Source of the DNA: Candidatus Peribacteraceae bacterium
Lineage (GTDB): Bacteria > Patescibacteriota > Gracilibacteria > Peribacterales > Peribacteraceae
Assembly: GCA_030750465.1 (NCBI GenBank)
Contig: JASMHZ010000008.1
Span: forward strand, 1 to 47,892
Direction of reading: 5' to 3'
DNA length: 47,892 nucleotides
A program made the position numbers and the translations under genes. This document shows, one piece after another, positions 32,633-39,842 of this stretch (the first letter of the stretch is position 1; each line of letters opens with the position of its first letter). The notes below the pieces were generated by a model. The model was given only the letters and a program-made list of their open reading frames with translations, had not been told where the DNA came from and made no database searches.

Positions 32633-32660
32633 TTGACAATAAGGCTTAAGCGATTAGTCT
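32633..32660 (+). promoter_or_regulatory. Promoter of the 32667 gene, leaderless arrangement
   Basis: TTGACA, 16 bases, TAGTCT; the -10 ends six bases before ATG 32667. Confidence 0.6.
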
Positions 32661-32666
32661 GTCTGC

Positions 32667-33038
32667 ATGCAAAGTCCAGATGCCAAACACGACGAAATAG
32701 TGGAAGCAACGGAAGTTGCTCCAGGGGTTGTGCACACGCATAGCACTAAGCCTCCAACTGGTGAGGTAACAAGTGAGAGGCTTTTAAGAGGTGAGTGCTT
32801 GATACCCGCTGTTACTGCTTTGGCAGGACCTGCACGTGGTGAGCCATGGGTTACATTGTCTGAGGATGCCAGGCATTTGATAAAGGCTCGATTACAAATC
32901 GCAAAACAGCCAGGCAACAATGGACAAGTGAAAATAGCCGGACAGCCATATGGTACTGCATTTCTTTCAAGAGCTCTTGATGCTGCGGAAGGCAGATTAA
33001 ACATGGGGAGGGTCATTGATAGTGAAGCTACTGTTTAA
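32667..33038 (+). CDS. Hypothetical protein, 123 aa
   Basis: Not recognised. A soluble protein with a polar, probably flexible N-terminal half (GVVHTHSTKPPTGEVTSERL) and a helical C-terminal half (LSEDARHLIKARLQIAKQ, GTAFLSRALDAAEGRL). No signal peptide, Cys pair or membrane helix. It has a good -35/-10 pair immediately upstream, which supports expression and the start. The next small gene begins 15 bases downstream. Confidence 0.6.
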   Translation: MQSPDAKHDEIVEATEVAPGVVHTHSTKPPTGEVTSERLLRGECLIPAVTALAGPARGEPWVTLSEDARHLIKARLQIAKQPGNNGQVKIAGQPYGTAFLSRALDAAEGRLNMGRVIDSEATV

Positions 33039-33053
33039 TTACCAATTATTCTT

Positions 33054-33236
33054 ATGTGGAGTGGATTCAATAGACAATTCCCAGAAACAGCAGAACAGAA
33101 TCGACGTGCTTTGGAAAGAAACGCAGGAAGAGCTGAAGAAATACACGGGGATGAAGGAGAAGTTGCAGATTTACCAGCTGAAAGAAGTCAGGTTGCCAAA
33201 CAAGTTGCTGCGACAACGGAGCGAACTGAGGAATAG
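33054..33236 (+). CDS. Hypothetical small charged protein, 60 aa
   Basis: A very polar Glu/Arg/Ala-rich protein (RRALERNAGRAEEIHGDEGE), possibly one amphipathic helix. The overlapping frame from 33016 has a hydrophobic, AT-rich start and is less likely. It stands 15 bases after the previous gene and 27 bases before tatD, so all three may be on one transcript. No family recognised. Confidence 0.4.
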   Translation: MWSGFNRQFPETAEQNRRALERNAGRAEEIHGDEGEVADLPAERSQVAKQVAATTERTEE

Positions 33237-33263
33237 GCATTTGTTAGTGTAATATGAGATTGC

Positions 33264-34067
33264 ATGATAGATTCCCATTGCCATTTAGCCGACCGAAAAT
33301 TTCGTTCAGATTTAGGTCAGGTCATAGACAGAGCCAAGCAAGCCGGTGTTTCTACTCTTATAACAATCTCAGACACTCTAAAGGAAGGACAGGAGTGCAT
33401 TAAGATTTGTGATAAGTTCGACAATGTTTATTGTGTTGTTGGGGTCCATCCGCATGCTTCTAAGAATTGGGTGGAAGGGGATGATGAAAGATTGATGAAG
33501 ATGGTTTCGTCGGAAAAAGTGGTTGCGATAGGGGAGATTGGACTCGACTATTACTACGACAACTCACCGCGCGATGTGCAGAAGAAAGTTTTTGAAGCAG
33601 AGCTTCAAATTGCAAAAGATTTGAATGTTCCGGTTGTAATTCATTGTCGCGATGCCCTAAACCAGTCGTCCGCCGAAGCGGACTCCGGTTCAGGGCAAGC
33701 TATTGATGACCTTAAAAAAATTATTGATAGGGTCAGTTACGAGCGTATTGTCATTCATTGTTGTACGGAAAAGTGGGAAGACGTCAGCGATCTTGTCAGC
33801 AGGGGATTCATGCTCGGTTTCACTGGCATTGCAACGTATGCAAAATCAGAACACATCAGAGAAGTAATCAAAAACTGTCCGCTAGAGCAGATGATGGTCG
33901 AGACGGATTCGCCTTACTTGGCTCCGGAAGCTCATCGAGGAAAAAGGAATGAGCCCGCGTTTGTTGTTGAAGTTGCAAAACTTATTTCTGAGCTTAAGGG
34001 AGTGGAATATGAGGAGGTCGATCGGGTGACGGAGAAGAGTACGATGGATTTCTATAACATTAACTAA
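33264..34067 (+). CDS. tatD: TatD family metal-dependent deoxyribonuclease
   Basis: A 267-residue TIM-barrel hydrolase. The metal ligands are visible: DSHCHL (3-8), GEIGLDYYY with Glu and Asp, VVIHCRDA, IVIHCC and ETDSPYLAPE. TatD enzymes are 3'-5' exonucleases or endonucleases implicated in DNA repair and DNA turnover. After HCRDA there is a 14-16-residue insertion (NQSSAEADSGSGQ) not expected in the family, coded by a nested palindrome (33654-33696). It falls in a surface loop, so activity may survive. It is followed by the tRNA-Gly region. Confidence 0.92.
   Translation: MIDSHCHLADRKFRSDLGQVIDRAKQAGVSTLITISDTLKEGQECIKICDKFDNVYCVVGVHPHASKNWVEGDDERLMKMVSSEKVVAIGEIGLDYYYDNSPRDVQKKVFEAELQIAKDLNVPVVIHCRDALNQSSAEADSGSGQAIDDLKKIIDRVSYERIVIHCCTEKWEDVSDLVSRGFMLGFTGIATYAKSEHIREVIKNCPLEQMMVETDSPYLAPEAHRGKRNEPAFVVEVAKLISELKGVEYEEVDRVTEKSTMDFYNIN
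33654..33696. repeat. Nested palindromic element inserted in frame in tatD
   Basis: GCCCTAAACC ... GGTTCAGGGC encloses GTCCGC-CGAA-GCGGAC. It encodes the extra loop of TatD and shares TTCAGGGCAAGC with the intergenic element at 28088. The layout is like Rickettsia palindromic elements that insert in frame in genes. Confidence 0.8.
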
Positions 34068-34127
34068 TTATTCAAAAGAGATCTTGCAAATTTACCCGTT
34101 CATTCGTAGGATTTACCGGTAGCTCAA

Positions 34128-34175
34128 GCGGATGTAGCTCCCCACTTCGTCCGCCTCAGGCGGACTACGAGGGGC
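34128..34175. repeat. tRNA-Gly 5' fragment fused to a palindrome
   Basis: GCGGATGTAGCTC (34128-34140) is identical to the first 13 bases of the tRNA-Gly at 34221. It then runs straight into CCCACTTC-GTCCGCC-TCA-GGCGGAC-TACGAGGGG, a palindrome with the CTTCG...CTACGAGGG words of the S1 and VirB4 insertions. Confidence 0.75.
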
Positions 34176-34220
34176 AGGTCAGGATCTCCTGGTCTGAGAT
34201 GCTATGATAGTACACACTTT

Positions 34221-34297
34221 GCGGATGTAGCTCAGTTGGCTAGAGCGTCGCCTTGCCATGGCGAAGGTCGCGGGTTCGACCCCCGTCATCCGCTCCA
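34221..34297 (+). tRNA. tRNA-Gly (GCC)
   Basis: GCGGATG pairs with CATCCGC; D arm GCTC/GAGC; anticodon arm TCGCC-TTGCCAT-GGCGA with anticodon GCC; T arm GCGGGTTCGACCCCCGT; discriminator T and encoded CCA. Confidence 0.96.
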
Positions 34298-34395
34298 ACC
34301 TGCGTAGCAGGTTGCCGACCGAAGCTTGCCCTCAGGCGAGCGCAGGTTGGCGATTCTGTGAGGTCCTGCTACTTCGGTTGGCAGGCCATATTTCA
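34298..34395 (+). repeat. Structured spacer after tRNA-Gly(GCC)
   Basis: Begins with the hairpin AACCTGC-GTA-GCAGGTT (sharing bases with CCA), then CCGAAG ... CTTCGGTTGGCAGGCCAT. A paralogous spacer follows the second tRNA-Gly, with paired substitutions in the stem. Confidence 0.7.
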
Positions 34396-34396
34396 T

Positions 34397-34470
34397 GCGG
34401 GATTAGTACAGTGGTAGTACGCGGGCTTCCCAAGCCCGAAAGGCGGGTTCGATTCCCGTATCCCGCTCCA
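34397..34470 (+). tRNA. tRNA-Gly (CCC)
   Basis: GCGGGAT pairs with ATCCCGC; D arm GTAC/GTAC; anticodon arm CGGGC-TTCCCAA-GCCCG with anticodon CCC; T arm GGCGGGTTCGATTCCCGT; discriminator T and encoded CCA. Confidence 0.95.
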
Positions 34471-34562
34471 GCCTACGCAGTAGGCTGTCCGCCGAAGTTT
34501 TAGCGTAGGCGGGCATTCGTTGATATTACGATTTGTGCCTATTGCTTCGGCTGGCAGGCCAT
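34471..34562 (+). repeat. Structured spacer after tRNA-Gly(CCC)
   Basis: Hairpin AGCCTAC-GCA-GTAGGCT, then CCGAAG ... CTTCGGCTGGCAGGCCAT, matching the 34298 spacer with compensatory changes. The rest up to 34640 holds only the promoter of the next operon. Confidence 0.7.
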
Positions 34563-34628
34563 TCCCCTTAAGTTGACTTTATGGGCTTATTGAAGCCAAA
34601 AGTACTCGATCAAAATCGGTTTTTGAGG

Positions 34629-34634
34629 TATAAT
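34629..34634 (+). promoter_or_regulatory. -10 box of the VirB2-like operon, leaderless arrangement
   Basis: A perfect TATAAT ends six bases before ATG 34641. The -35 is weak (TCGATC, 17 bases upstream). No Shine-Dalgarno is possible in such a short leader. Confidence 0.7.
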
Positions 34635-34640
34635 AGTCTG

Positions 34641-35093
34641 ATGATTAAACATAAAGCCTTCATCGTTGCTCTGGTGGGTACATTGTATTGTGCCGTGTTT
34701 GTTTGTTTCCTTGTGCTTCCACAAGGTCAATCTGCATCAGCTTATCAACTTTCAGGTCCTGCTAAGACAAATCCGCACAAAGTAAAGCAAGTAAAGGGCA
34801 AAGTGCCTCTAATCGAACCTCTGGATGTTGGAGGAACTACATCCATTGTCTACGATCCTACAAAACCGCTAGAGCCTTTCTTTCGATATTTCACTAACAG
34901 TTATGAGTGGATTTTGGCGGTTGCAGTTGGAATAGTGACTCTTTGGATCCTGATTTGCGGTGCGGCAATTATGACAACAGGGGATCCAAGCAAAACGTGG
35001 AAAAATCACATTATTGCCGCAATCATTGGAGCAATTGTCCTCACATTCTTTGATGTAATTTTACGCTTAATGAATGCATGGTTCTTCCGGTAA
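34641..35093 (+). CDS. VirB2/TrbC-like exported membrane protein, operon gene 1
   Basis: A 150-residue protein. A signal peptide (about 1-32, QSASA) is followed by a Lys/Pro-rich extracytoplasmic stretch (KTNPHKVKQVKGKVPL) and two hydrophobic helices (about 90-112 and 122-143) around a charged turn (TTGDPSKTWKN). This two-helix layout after a signal peptide resembles VirB2/TrbC pilin-like subunits seen as clusters in CPR. The start is set by the -10 box six bases upstream. Two similar membrane genes follow with 2-base gaps, so all three form one operon. Conjugation-like or secretion role is inferred. Confidence 0.7.
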   Translation: MIKHKAFIVALVGTLYCAVFVCFLVLPQGQSASAYQLSGPAKTNPHKVKQVKGKVPLIEPLDVGGTTSIVYDPTKPLEPFFRYFTNSYEWILAVAVGIVTLWILICGAAIMTTGDPSKTWKNHIIAAIIGAIVLTFFDVILRLMNAWFFR

Positions 35094-35095
35094 AT

Positions 35096-35680
35096 ATGAA
35101 AAAATTAATATCAATATTAATTGGCACAATACTTATCCCGACTGCTGCGGCTGCTTGTAATGTACCTCTTGCAGATCCGTGCAGGTTTATAGGAGGTTGC
35201 GCATGTCGAAACGATGTTTTAAATGCTATACCGCTTATAGTTGATACTTTAGTTGCAGTTGCAGCCGGAGTATCCATAATGTTCATTATTGTAGGTGCGT
35301 ATCAATTACTGATATCTGCGGGAGAAGAAGGGGCAATTGGAAAAGGAAAAATGTCGATCGTATTTGCGCTCGTTGGTTTAGGAATAACCATGGTTTCTCA
35401 AACTATTGTTGCGTTCGCTATTGCACAGTTTGGAGGTTTACAAACAAGTGGAGATCCAATTTTTGCTTTCATGGGATTGGCAGTTAGAGCGATGACCGGA
35501 ACTTTTAATGCGGTCTTCGTAATCATGATGATATTTGGCGGATTCAAGATGGCGTTTGCACGTGGAAATGCAGATGAGTTTAGTAAATCGCGCGGAATTC
35601 TTATTTGGGCTTGCATCGGTGCAATTTGTGTAAATGTTGCCCGCGCTTTGGTTAAAGCTGTAATGAATCTACCTATCTAG
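35096..35680 (+). CDS. VirB2/TrbC-like four-helix membrane protein, operon gene 2
   Basis: A 194-residue protein. The signal peptide (about 1-19) precedes four Cys in a short segment (CNVPLADPCRFIGGCAC). Two helix pairs follow: 48-70 with the turn SAGEEGAIGKGK and 82-103, then a second pair (about 135-160 and 167-188) with the turn ARGNADEFSKS. This looks like a tandem duplication of the pilin-type helix-turn-helix. It begins two bases after the previous stop codon. The function is inferred from the family layout. Confidence 0.7.
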   Translation: MKKLISILIGTILIPTAAAACNVPLADPCRFIGGCACRNDVLNAIPLIVDTLVAVAAGVSIMFIIVGAYQLLISAGEEGAIGKGKMSIVFALVGLGITMVSQTIVAFAIAQFGGLQTSGDPIFAFMGLAVRAMTGTFNAVFVIMMIFGGFKMAFARGNADEFSKSRGILIWACIGAICVNVARALVKAVMNLPI

Positions 35681-35682
35681 AT

Positions 35683-36045
35683 ATGAGTAACCTGTTTGCA
35701 ATATTAGGCTTGGGAATAGAGAAGGCTTATGCCGCTGGTGCTTATAATGCTTTTAGCAAGTACTGTTCAACTCTTCATGGAGGCTGTGGTTCTGGAGCTA
35801 TCGGAGGAAAGAAATTTTTGGCTTGGCTTGCGGATAATGTTGGTGACTTCTTTGGTTTCTTGGTCGCAGGAGGTGCTGTAATTGCGATTATTTATGGAGC
35901 GATTAGCATTGGTGCTTCTGGAGGAGATGACACAAGGAGAGAAAGTGGAAAGAAGGTAATTATATATGCGTTAATCGGATTGATATTGGCGATTGCTGCA
36001 GAGGCGATAATTAGTTTTATTAGTAATTTTGTTGGTAGTATTTAA
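35683..36045 (+). CDS. VirB2/TrbC-like membrane protein, operon gene 3
   Basis: A 120-residue protein with an N-terminal hydrophobic signal or anchor ending AYAAG, a Cys pair (KYCSTLHGGCGSG) and two hydrophobic helices (about 52-75 and 87-115). The helices are separated by a charged turn (ASGGDDTRRESGKK) typical of VirB2-like proteins in this lineage. It begins two bases after the previous gene. The operon ends at a purine-word inverted repeat. Confidence 0.72.
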   Translation: MSNLFAILGLGIEKAYAAGAYNAFSKYCSTLHGGCGSGAIGGKKFLAWLADNVGDFFGFLVAGGAVIAIIYGAISIGASGGDDTRRESGKKVIIYALIGLILAIAAEAIISFISNFVGSI

Positions 36046-36172
36046 AGAGGAAACAGAAGAAATAGATGAAGCAGAAGAATCAGAGGATTCATTGTTGTAG
36101 AATAATCATAACATCAATAGTACGGGCTCTTCTGTTTCCTCTGACTCGCCTGTTTCCTCTGTTTCCTTTATG
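36046..36172. repeat. Purine-word inverted repeat
   Basis: GAGGAAACAGAAGAAATAGATG on the left pairs imperfectly with CTGTTTCCTCTGTTTCC on the right, just after the VirB2-like operon. A similar repeat is found at 6930-7050. Confidence 0.75.
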
Positions 36173-36179
36173 TAATTAG

Positions 36180-36208
36180 ATGACAAACATATTATCTAGC
36201 TCTAATCT
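36180..36208 (+). promoter_or_regulatory. metG promoter, leaderless arrangement
   Basis: ATGACA, 17 bases, TAATCT; the -10 ends six bases before ATG 36215. Confidence 0.6.
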
Positions 36209-36214
36209 ATCCAT

Positions 36215-37723
36215 ATGTCCCGCCAATATATTAATACAGCCATAGATTATCCAAATGCTGCCCCGCATATGGGGCATGCTATGGAGAAGATTCTTGCAGA
36301 TGTATGTGCCAGATGGTTTAGATTACGGGGAGATGAAGTTCGTTTTCAAGTTGGGACTGACGAGCATGGTATCAAGATTCAGAGAACAGCCGAAAAAGAG
36401 GGTGTGACACCTCAGGAACTCGTTGATAGAAATGCGGTACTCTTTAAAGACTTATTTGATAAGTTGAATATCTCCTATGATTTCTTTGTTCGAACATCAA
36501 ATAAAAAAATCCATTATCCGACGGTTTTGGAAATGTGGAAGAAGCTTGCGAAAGATGGATGGCTTGAGAAGAGGTCTTATACGGGTTTATATTGCGTAGG
36601 CTGCGAAGAGTTTAAAACCAAGAGGGATCTGGAAGATGGGATGTGCGTTAATCACAAGAAAGCCCCCGAAGAGGTAAAAGAGGAAAACTGGTTTTTTCGT
36701 CTGAGCGATCGTAGTGATTACTTAAAAGAATTATTATCTAAAAAACCTGAAGACGGCGGTTACAAGGTGGTTCCGGAGTTTAGAAGTAAAGAGGTTTTCA
36801 GTTTTATCGAACAGGGGTTGCCTGATGTTTCTTTCTCTCGACCTAAATCCACTCTTTATTGGGGTGTTCCTGTGCCGGATGACAAAGATCAGGTTATGTA
36901 TGTATGGTGTGATAATCTCACAAACTATATTTCGACTCTCGGTTACCTTACAGATAAGGAAGATAAGAAGTGGTGGGATGATGCAGAGGTTACTCATGTT
37001 ATCGGAAAGGATATAACCAGATTCCATGCACTTAACTGGCCGGCTATGCTTGATTGTGTAGGCATTAAGACTCCAGATCGATTGCTTGTACACGGTTTTC
37101 TTACGAGTGAAGGAGAGAAGATGAGCAAGTCGACAGGAAATGTCGTTGTTCCGGATGAAGTTCTGGAAAAATTCGGAGGTGATCCGGATCCACTAAGGTT
37201 TTATTTAAGCCACGAAGTCCCGGTTGGAAGGGATGGTGATTTTTCTTGGGATCGAATCGAAAAGTTGTATGACTCGAAGCTTAGAAACGATCTGGGAAAT
37301 CTGCTTAACAGAGTTCTGGTGTTGCTTAAGAAGGAGAGGGGCAAGTTAGGAGATTTTGGCAGTGATCCTAAGCTACTTGGTGACAAATGGAAGAAATATC
37401 AGGAGTCTATGAATGCATTTAGGCTCGAAGACGGTGTAAGTTTAGCAGTTGAACTTGCTACTGAATGCAATCAATTCATTGATAAGAACAAACCATGGGA
37501 ACTTAAGGGTGATGAGAAGATTAATCTGCTCACGCAACTTGCAGAAGCATTGCGTCACGTTGCCCTGATGCTTCTTCCGTTCACTCCTGGCACGTCAGAG
37601 CGAATACTAAAGCAGTTAGACCTCAAGGCTCCAGCGACTCTCGAAGGTAAGACTGATTGGGGAGCAGAAAAGAGTTGGAAGAAGGTAGGCGAGGCAGAGA
37701 TTTTGTTTGAGCCGCTGGAATAA
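36215..37723 (+). CDS. metG: Methionyl-tRNA synthetase
   Basis: A 502-residue class I synthetase that charges initiator and elongator tRNA-Met. The HIGH motif is PHMGHA (17-22) and the KMSKS loop is EKMSKST (about 303). A zinc-knuckle region shows CVGCEEF and MCVNH. The catalytic domain is followed by a helical anticodon-binding domain (about 370-500). The C-terminal tRNA-binding (EMAP-like) extension of longer MetG is missing, as in many short bacterial enzymes. Probably leaderless, with no Shine-Dalgarno. Confidence 0.96.
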   Translation: MSRQYINTAIDYPNAAPHMGHAMEKILADVCARWFRLRGDEVRFQVGTDEHGIKIQRTAEKEGVTPQELVDRNAVLFKDLFDKLNISYDFFVRTSNKKIHYPTVLEMWKKLAKDGWLEKRSYTGLYCVGCEEFKTKRDLEDGMCVNHKKAPEEVKEENWFFRLSDRSDYLKELLSKKPEDGGYKVVPEFRSKEVFSFIEQGLPDVSFSRPKSTLYWGVPVPDDKDQVMYVWCDNLTNYISTLGYLTDKEDKKWWDDAEVTHVIGKDITRFHALNWPAMLDCVGIKTPDRLLVHGFLTSEGEKMSKSTGNVVVPDEVLEKFGGDPDPLRFYLSHEVPVGRDGDFSWDRIEKLYDSKLRNDLGNLLNRVLVLLKKERGKLGDFGSDPKLLGDKWKKYQESMNAFRLEDGVSLAVELATECNQFIDKNKPWELKGDEKINLLTQLAEALRHVALMLLPFTPGTSERILKQLDLKAPATLEGKTDWGAEKSWKKVGEAEILFEPLE

Positions 37724-37855
37724 CAGCTTTTTTTTCTTGATCTGGAAAAATCACTTGATAAACTCATACCAGCTTCCAAAGCAAAATCATTCAGCAAGAG
37801 CTGAAAGGTAACTGAGTAGGGGAGCCGAGATTATTATTTCTTACCATATATTATT

Positions 37856-38173
37856 ATGTTTGATCCTATGTCAGATCTTGCGGGAGGTGATGCTCCAGCA
37901 GAAGAGGGCGGTGATGCGAGTGCAGCACCAGCTTCGACAGCGCCAGCAGCAGGTAGCGGCGATGGAAACAGAAAGTTCGCGGATGAACTTCATTCCATCA
38001 CTATTCACGCAGCCCAGCGCACGTTTTACATCGACTTGAAGGAATCCGGGAACGGAAAGTTCTTCAAAGTTTCCGAGAAATCACGCGGAGGACAAAAGAC
38101 AACGATAATGTTCGATTCCGAGGACTTGGATAAGTTCATCGAAGCGTTTACAGAGATGAAAGGACATCTATAA
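37856..38173 (+). CDS. PUR-alpha-like single-stranded nucleic-acid-binding protein
   Basis: A 105-residue protein. The first 45 residues are an Ala/Gly/Ser-rich acidic tail (AEEGGDASAAPAS). The single PUR repeat follows: LHSITIHAAQRTFYIDLKES, then GKFFKVSEKSRGGQKTTIMF and DSEDLDKFIEAFTEM. Bacterial PUR proteins such as Borrelia BpuR bind single-stranded DNA and RNA and act as small regulators, as dimers. It is monocistronic, with a strong terminator downstream. The region 37724-37855 upstream shows no other feature. Confidence 0.88.
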   Translation: MFDPMSDLAGGDAPAEEGGDASAAPASTAPAAGSGDGNRKFADELHSITIHAAQRTFYIDLKESGNGKFFKVSEKSRGGQKTTIMFDSEDLDKFIEAFTEMKGHL

Positions 38174-38177
38174 AATC

Positions 38178-38286
38178 AACAATTGACAGTTGACACGCCC
38201 CCGCATACGCGGGGGCTTTTAACAATTGACTTCTAATAGTCAAATGTTAATTGTCAAAAGGGCGCGAAGCGCCCGTGTTAATTGTC
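38178..38286. repeat. AATTGAC-word inverted repeat with two hairpins
   Basis: ACAATTGACAGTTGAC, TTTTAACAATTGAC and AATGTTAATTGTCAAAA words pair across the site. Two GC hairpins sit inside it, one for each of the two convergent genes. Confidence 0.75.
38197..38220 (+). terminator. Rho-independent terminator after the PUR gene
   Basis: GCCCCCGC-ATAC-GCGGGGGC followed by TTTT. It sits within a wider inverted repeat of AATTGAC/GTCAATT words (38178-38286), which also carries GGGCGC-GAA-GCGCCC toward the convergent gene. Confidence 0.85.
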
Positions 38287-38287
38287 G

Positions 38288-39667
38288 TTAGAAGTCCATC
38301 GGGATAACGTATCCGTTAATCATTGGATTATTGACCATTAGCAGAAGTAGAATTTTCGAAGCTTCTGCTCTTGTCATGGGATTTGCAGGACGAAAAGTTC
38401 CGTCACCATATCCTTCGATTACATCTAATTCAATTGCATCTTTAACATACGGGAAAAACCAATCGTCTGGATTAATATCCGAAAATAGAAGAGGTGAATC
38501 ATATTCTTCTGGTGGTTTAATGTTTGCGGAGAGTAGAAGAATTTTAAGCGCCTCTGCTCGGTTAACATTATCATCAGGTCGGAAAGTATTATCTGGATAT
38601 CCCTGAACAATCTTTTCCCGAACAGCGGTGTAAACCACTCGTCTTCGTTTTGAAATAACATCTTCTTCGTGAGGTCTTGGCGATGACGGAAGGTCAGAGA
38701 AATTAACAGATAATCTAGGCTGATCGCTTGCGAGTTTTATGCAGTTTCCAAGTATTGCGATCTTCAATAATTCAAAACGCGAAATGTGCTGATTGGGAAT
38801 AAACTCCCTTTTCATGCCTTTGCCATAACCGTCCAAAATCCTCATATGTTCCGGCAAAACCTTCGTCATATGAAGGCGAACAACGTAGTCTTCTGACCAA
38901 TGGCCGAGAGTATCTGTAAAGAGTGCTGTTGGTTTTGCAATTAACAGGCAGGCATTCTCTAGTGGATTAGTTTTTTTATCTATCTCCTCACCATCCACGA
39001 TTCTATCATGATCAGAGTCCGGATTATTTGGATCGGTGCCATAAAGAAATTCTCCAAGATTGTTAAGTCCATCTCCGTCAGCATCCATTCCAGCATCAGA
39101 AGGAACTCCCTTATTAAGTCCGTTATCCTCTTCGTATGCATCAGGCATACCGTCCTCGTCTGTATCTTTCTGATACTTTGCGTCATCTGGAAATGCATCC
39201 TCGCCGTCAGGAACTCCATCGCCGTCGGAATCGTCTTCAACAGGATCGGTTCCTTCAACAAATTCTTCCTCATTAGTCAGTCCGTCTTCGTCTTCGTCTT
39301 CATCCCCGTCATCTGGATCTTCCGGATCCAAACCTTTTTCTTCCTCATACTCATCCGGCAAGCCGTCGTTGTCCGTATCTCTTCGGTATCTGGCATCCAG
39401 AGGAAAAGGATCGTCATAATCATTAATACTGTCTCCGTCGGTATCAGGATTGGCGGGATCGGTTCCAATTGCCGCCTCTTCTCCATTTGTGAGTCCGTCG
39501 TTATCCAAGTTATAGGTCATATCATCCTTTCTGTCGAAAGGATCTCTGCCGCCTTCACGTTCAGATCCGTCAGCTTCTCCACCTCCGTCTGTATCTGCGT
39601 TCATCAAGTCGGTCTCGCCTTCATCCCATCGGCCGTTTCTGTTCTTATCTTCAATGCGATCCAACAA
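38288..39667 (-). CDS. Calcium-repeat (thrombospondin type 3) and SLH-like surface protein
   Basis: A 459-residue open frame from a TTG. The N-terminal half has tandem Asp-rich calcium-binding motifs (DTDGDSINDYDDPFPLDA, DTDNDGLPDEYEE, DSDGDGVPDGEDAFPDDA). The C-terminal half has three SLH-like units (FSDI..W-x-x-Y/xxAxELDVIEGYGDGTFRP, NPMTRAEASKILL), which anchor proteins to cell-wall polymer. The frame is open further upstream to 39793 and there codes a signal-peptide-like stretch (FVSLIGLVLILPLSSASAYS), but no ATG, GTG or TTG occurs before it. It is either started by a rare codon or the 5' end was altered by an inserted repeat. Confidence 0.85.
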   Translation of the reverse strand: MLDRIEDKNRNGRWDEGETDLMNADTDGGGEADGSEREGGRDPFDRKDDMTYNLDNDGLTNGEEAAIGTDPANPDTDGDSINDYDDPFPLDARYRRDTDNDGLPDEYEEEKGLDPEDPDDGDEDEDEDGLTNEEEFVEGTDPVEDDSDGDGVPDGEDAFPDDAKYQKDTDEDGMPDAYEEDNGLNKGVPSDAGMDADGDGLNNLGEFLYGTDPNNPDSDHDRIVDGEEIDKKTNPLENACLLIAKPTALFTDTLGHWSEDYVVRLHMTKVLPEHMRILDGYGKGMKREFIPNQHISRFELLKIAILGNCIKLASDQPRLSVNFSDLPSSPRPHEEDVISKRRRVVYTAVREKIVQGYPDNTFRPDDNVNRAEALKILLLSANIKPPEEYDSPLLFSDINPDDWFFPYVKDAIELDVIEGYGDGTFRPANPMTRAEASKILLLLMVNNPMINGYVIPMDF

Positions 39668-39765
39668 ACCATCACCGTCTAGATCACTGGGAAGTGTGCT
39701 GTAAGCAGAGGCTGAACTCAGCGGAAGAATTAGTACTAGGCCAATAAGTGAAACGAATTGAAAAT

Positions 39766-39842
39766 TGATAGTGGAAAATGGAAAATCGGCTATCTAATTA
39801 TTAGAGTAGCCTAATGAGAATAATTTACCATTTTCAATTTTT
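39766..39842. repeat. AT-rich inverted repeat between fmt and the SLH gene
   Basis: GAAAATTGATAGTGGAAAATGG and ACCATTTTCAATTTTTTC pair imperfectly. The repeat overlaps the end of fmt and the region coding the missing start of the SLH protein. Confidence 0.6.
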
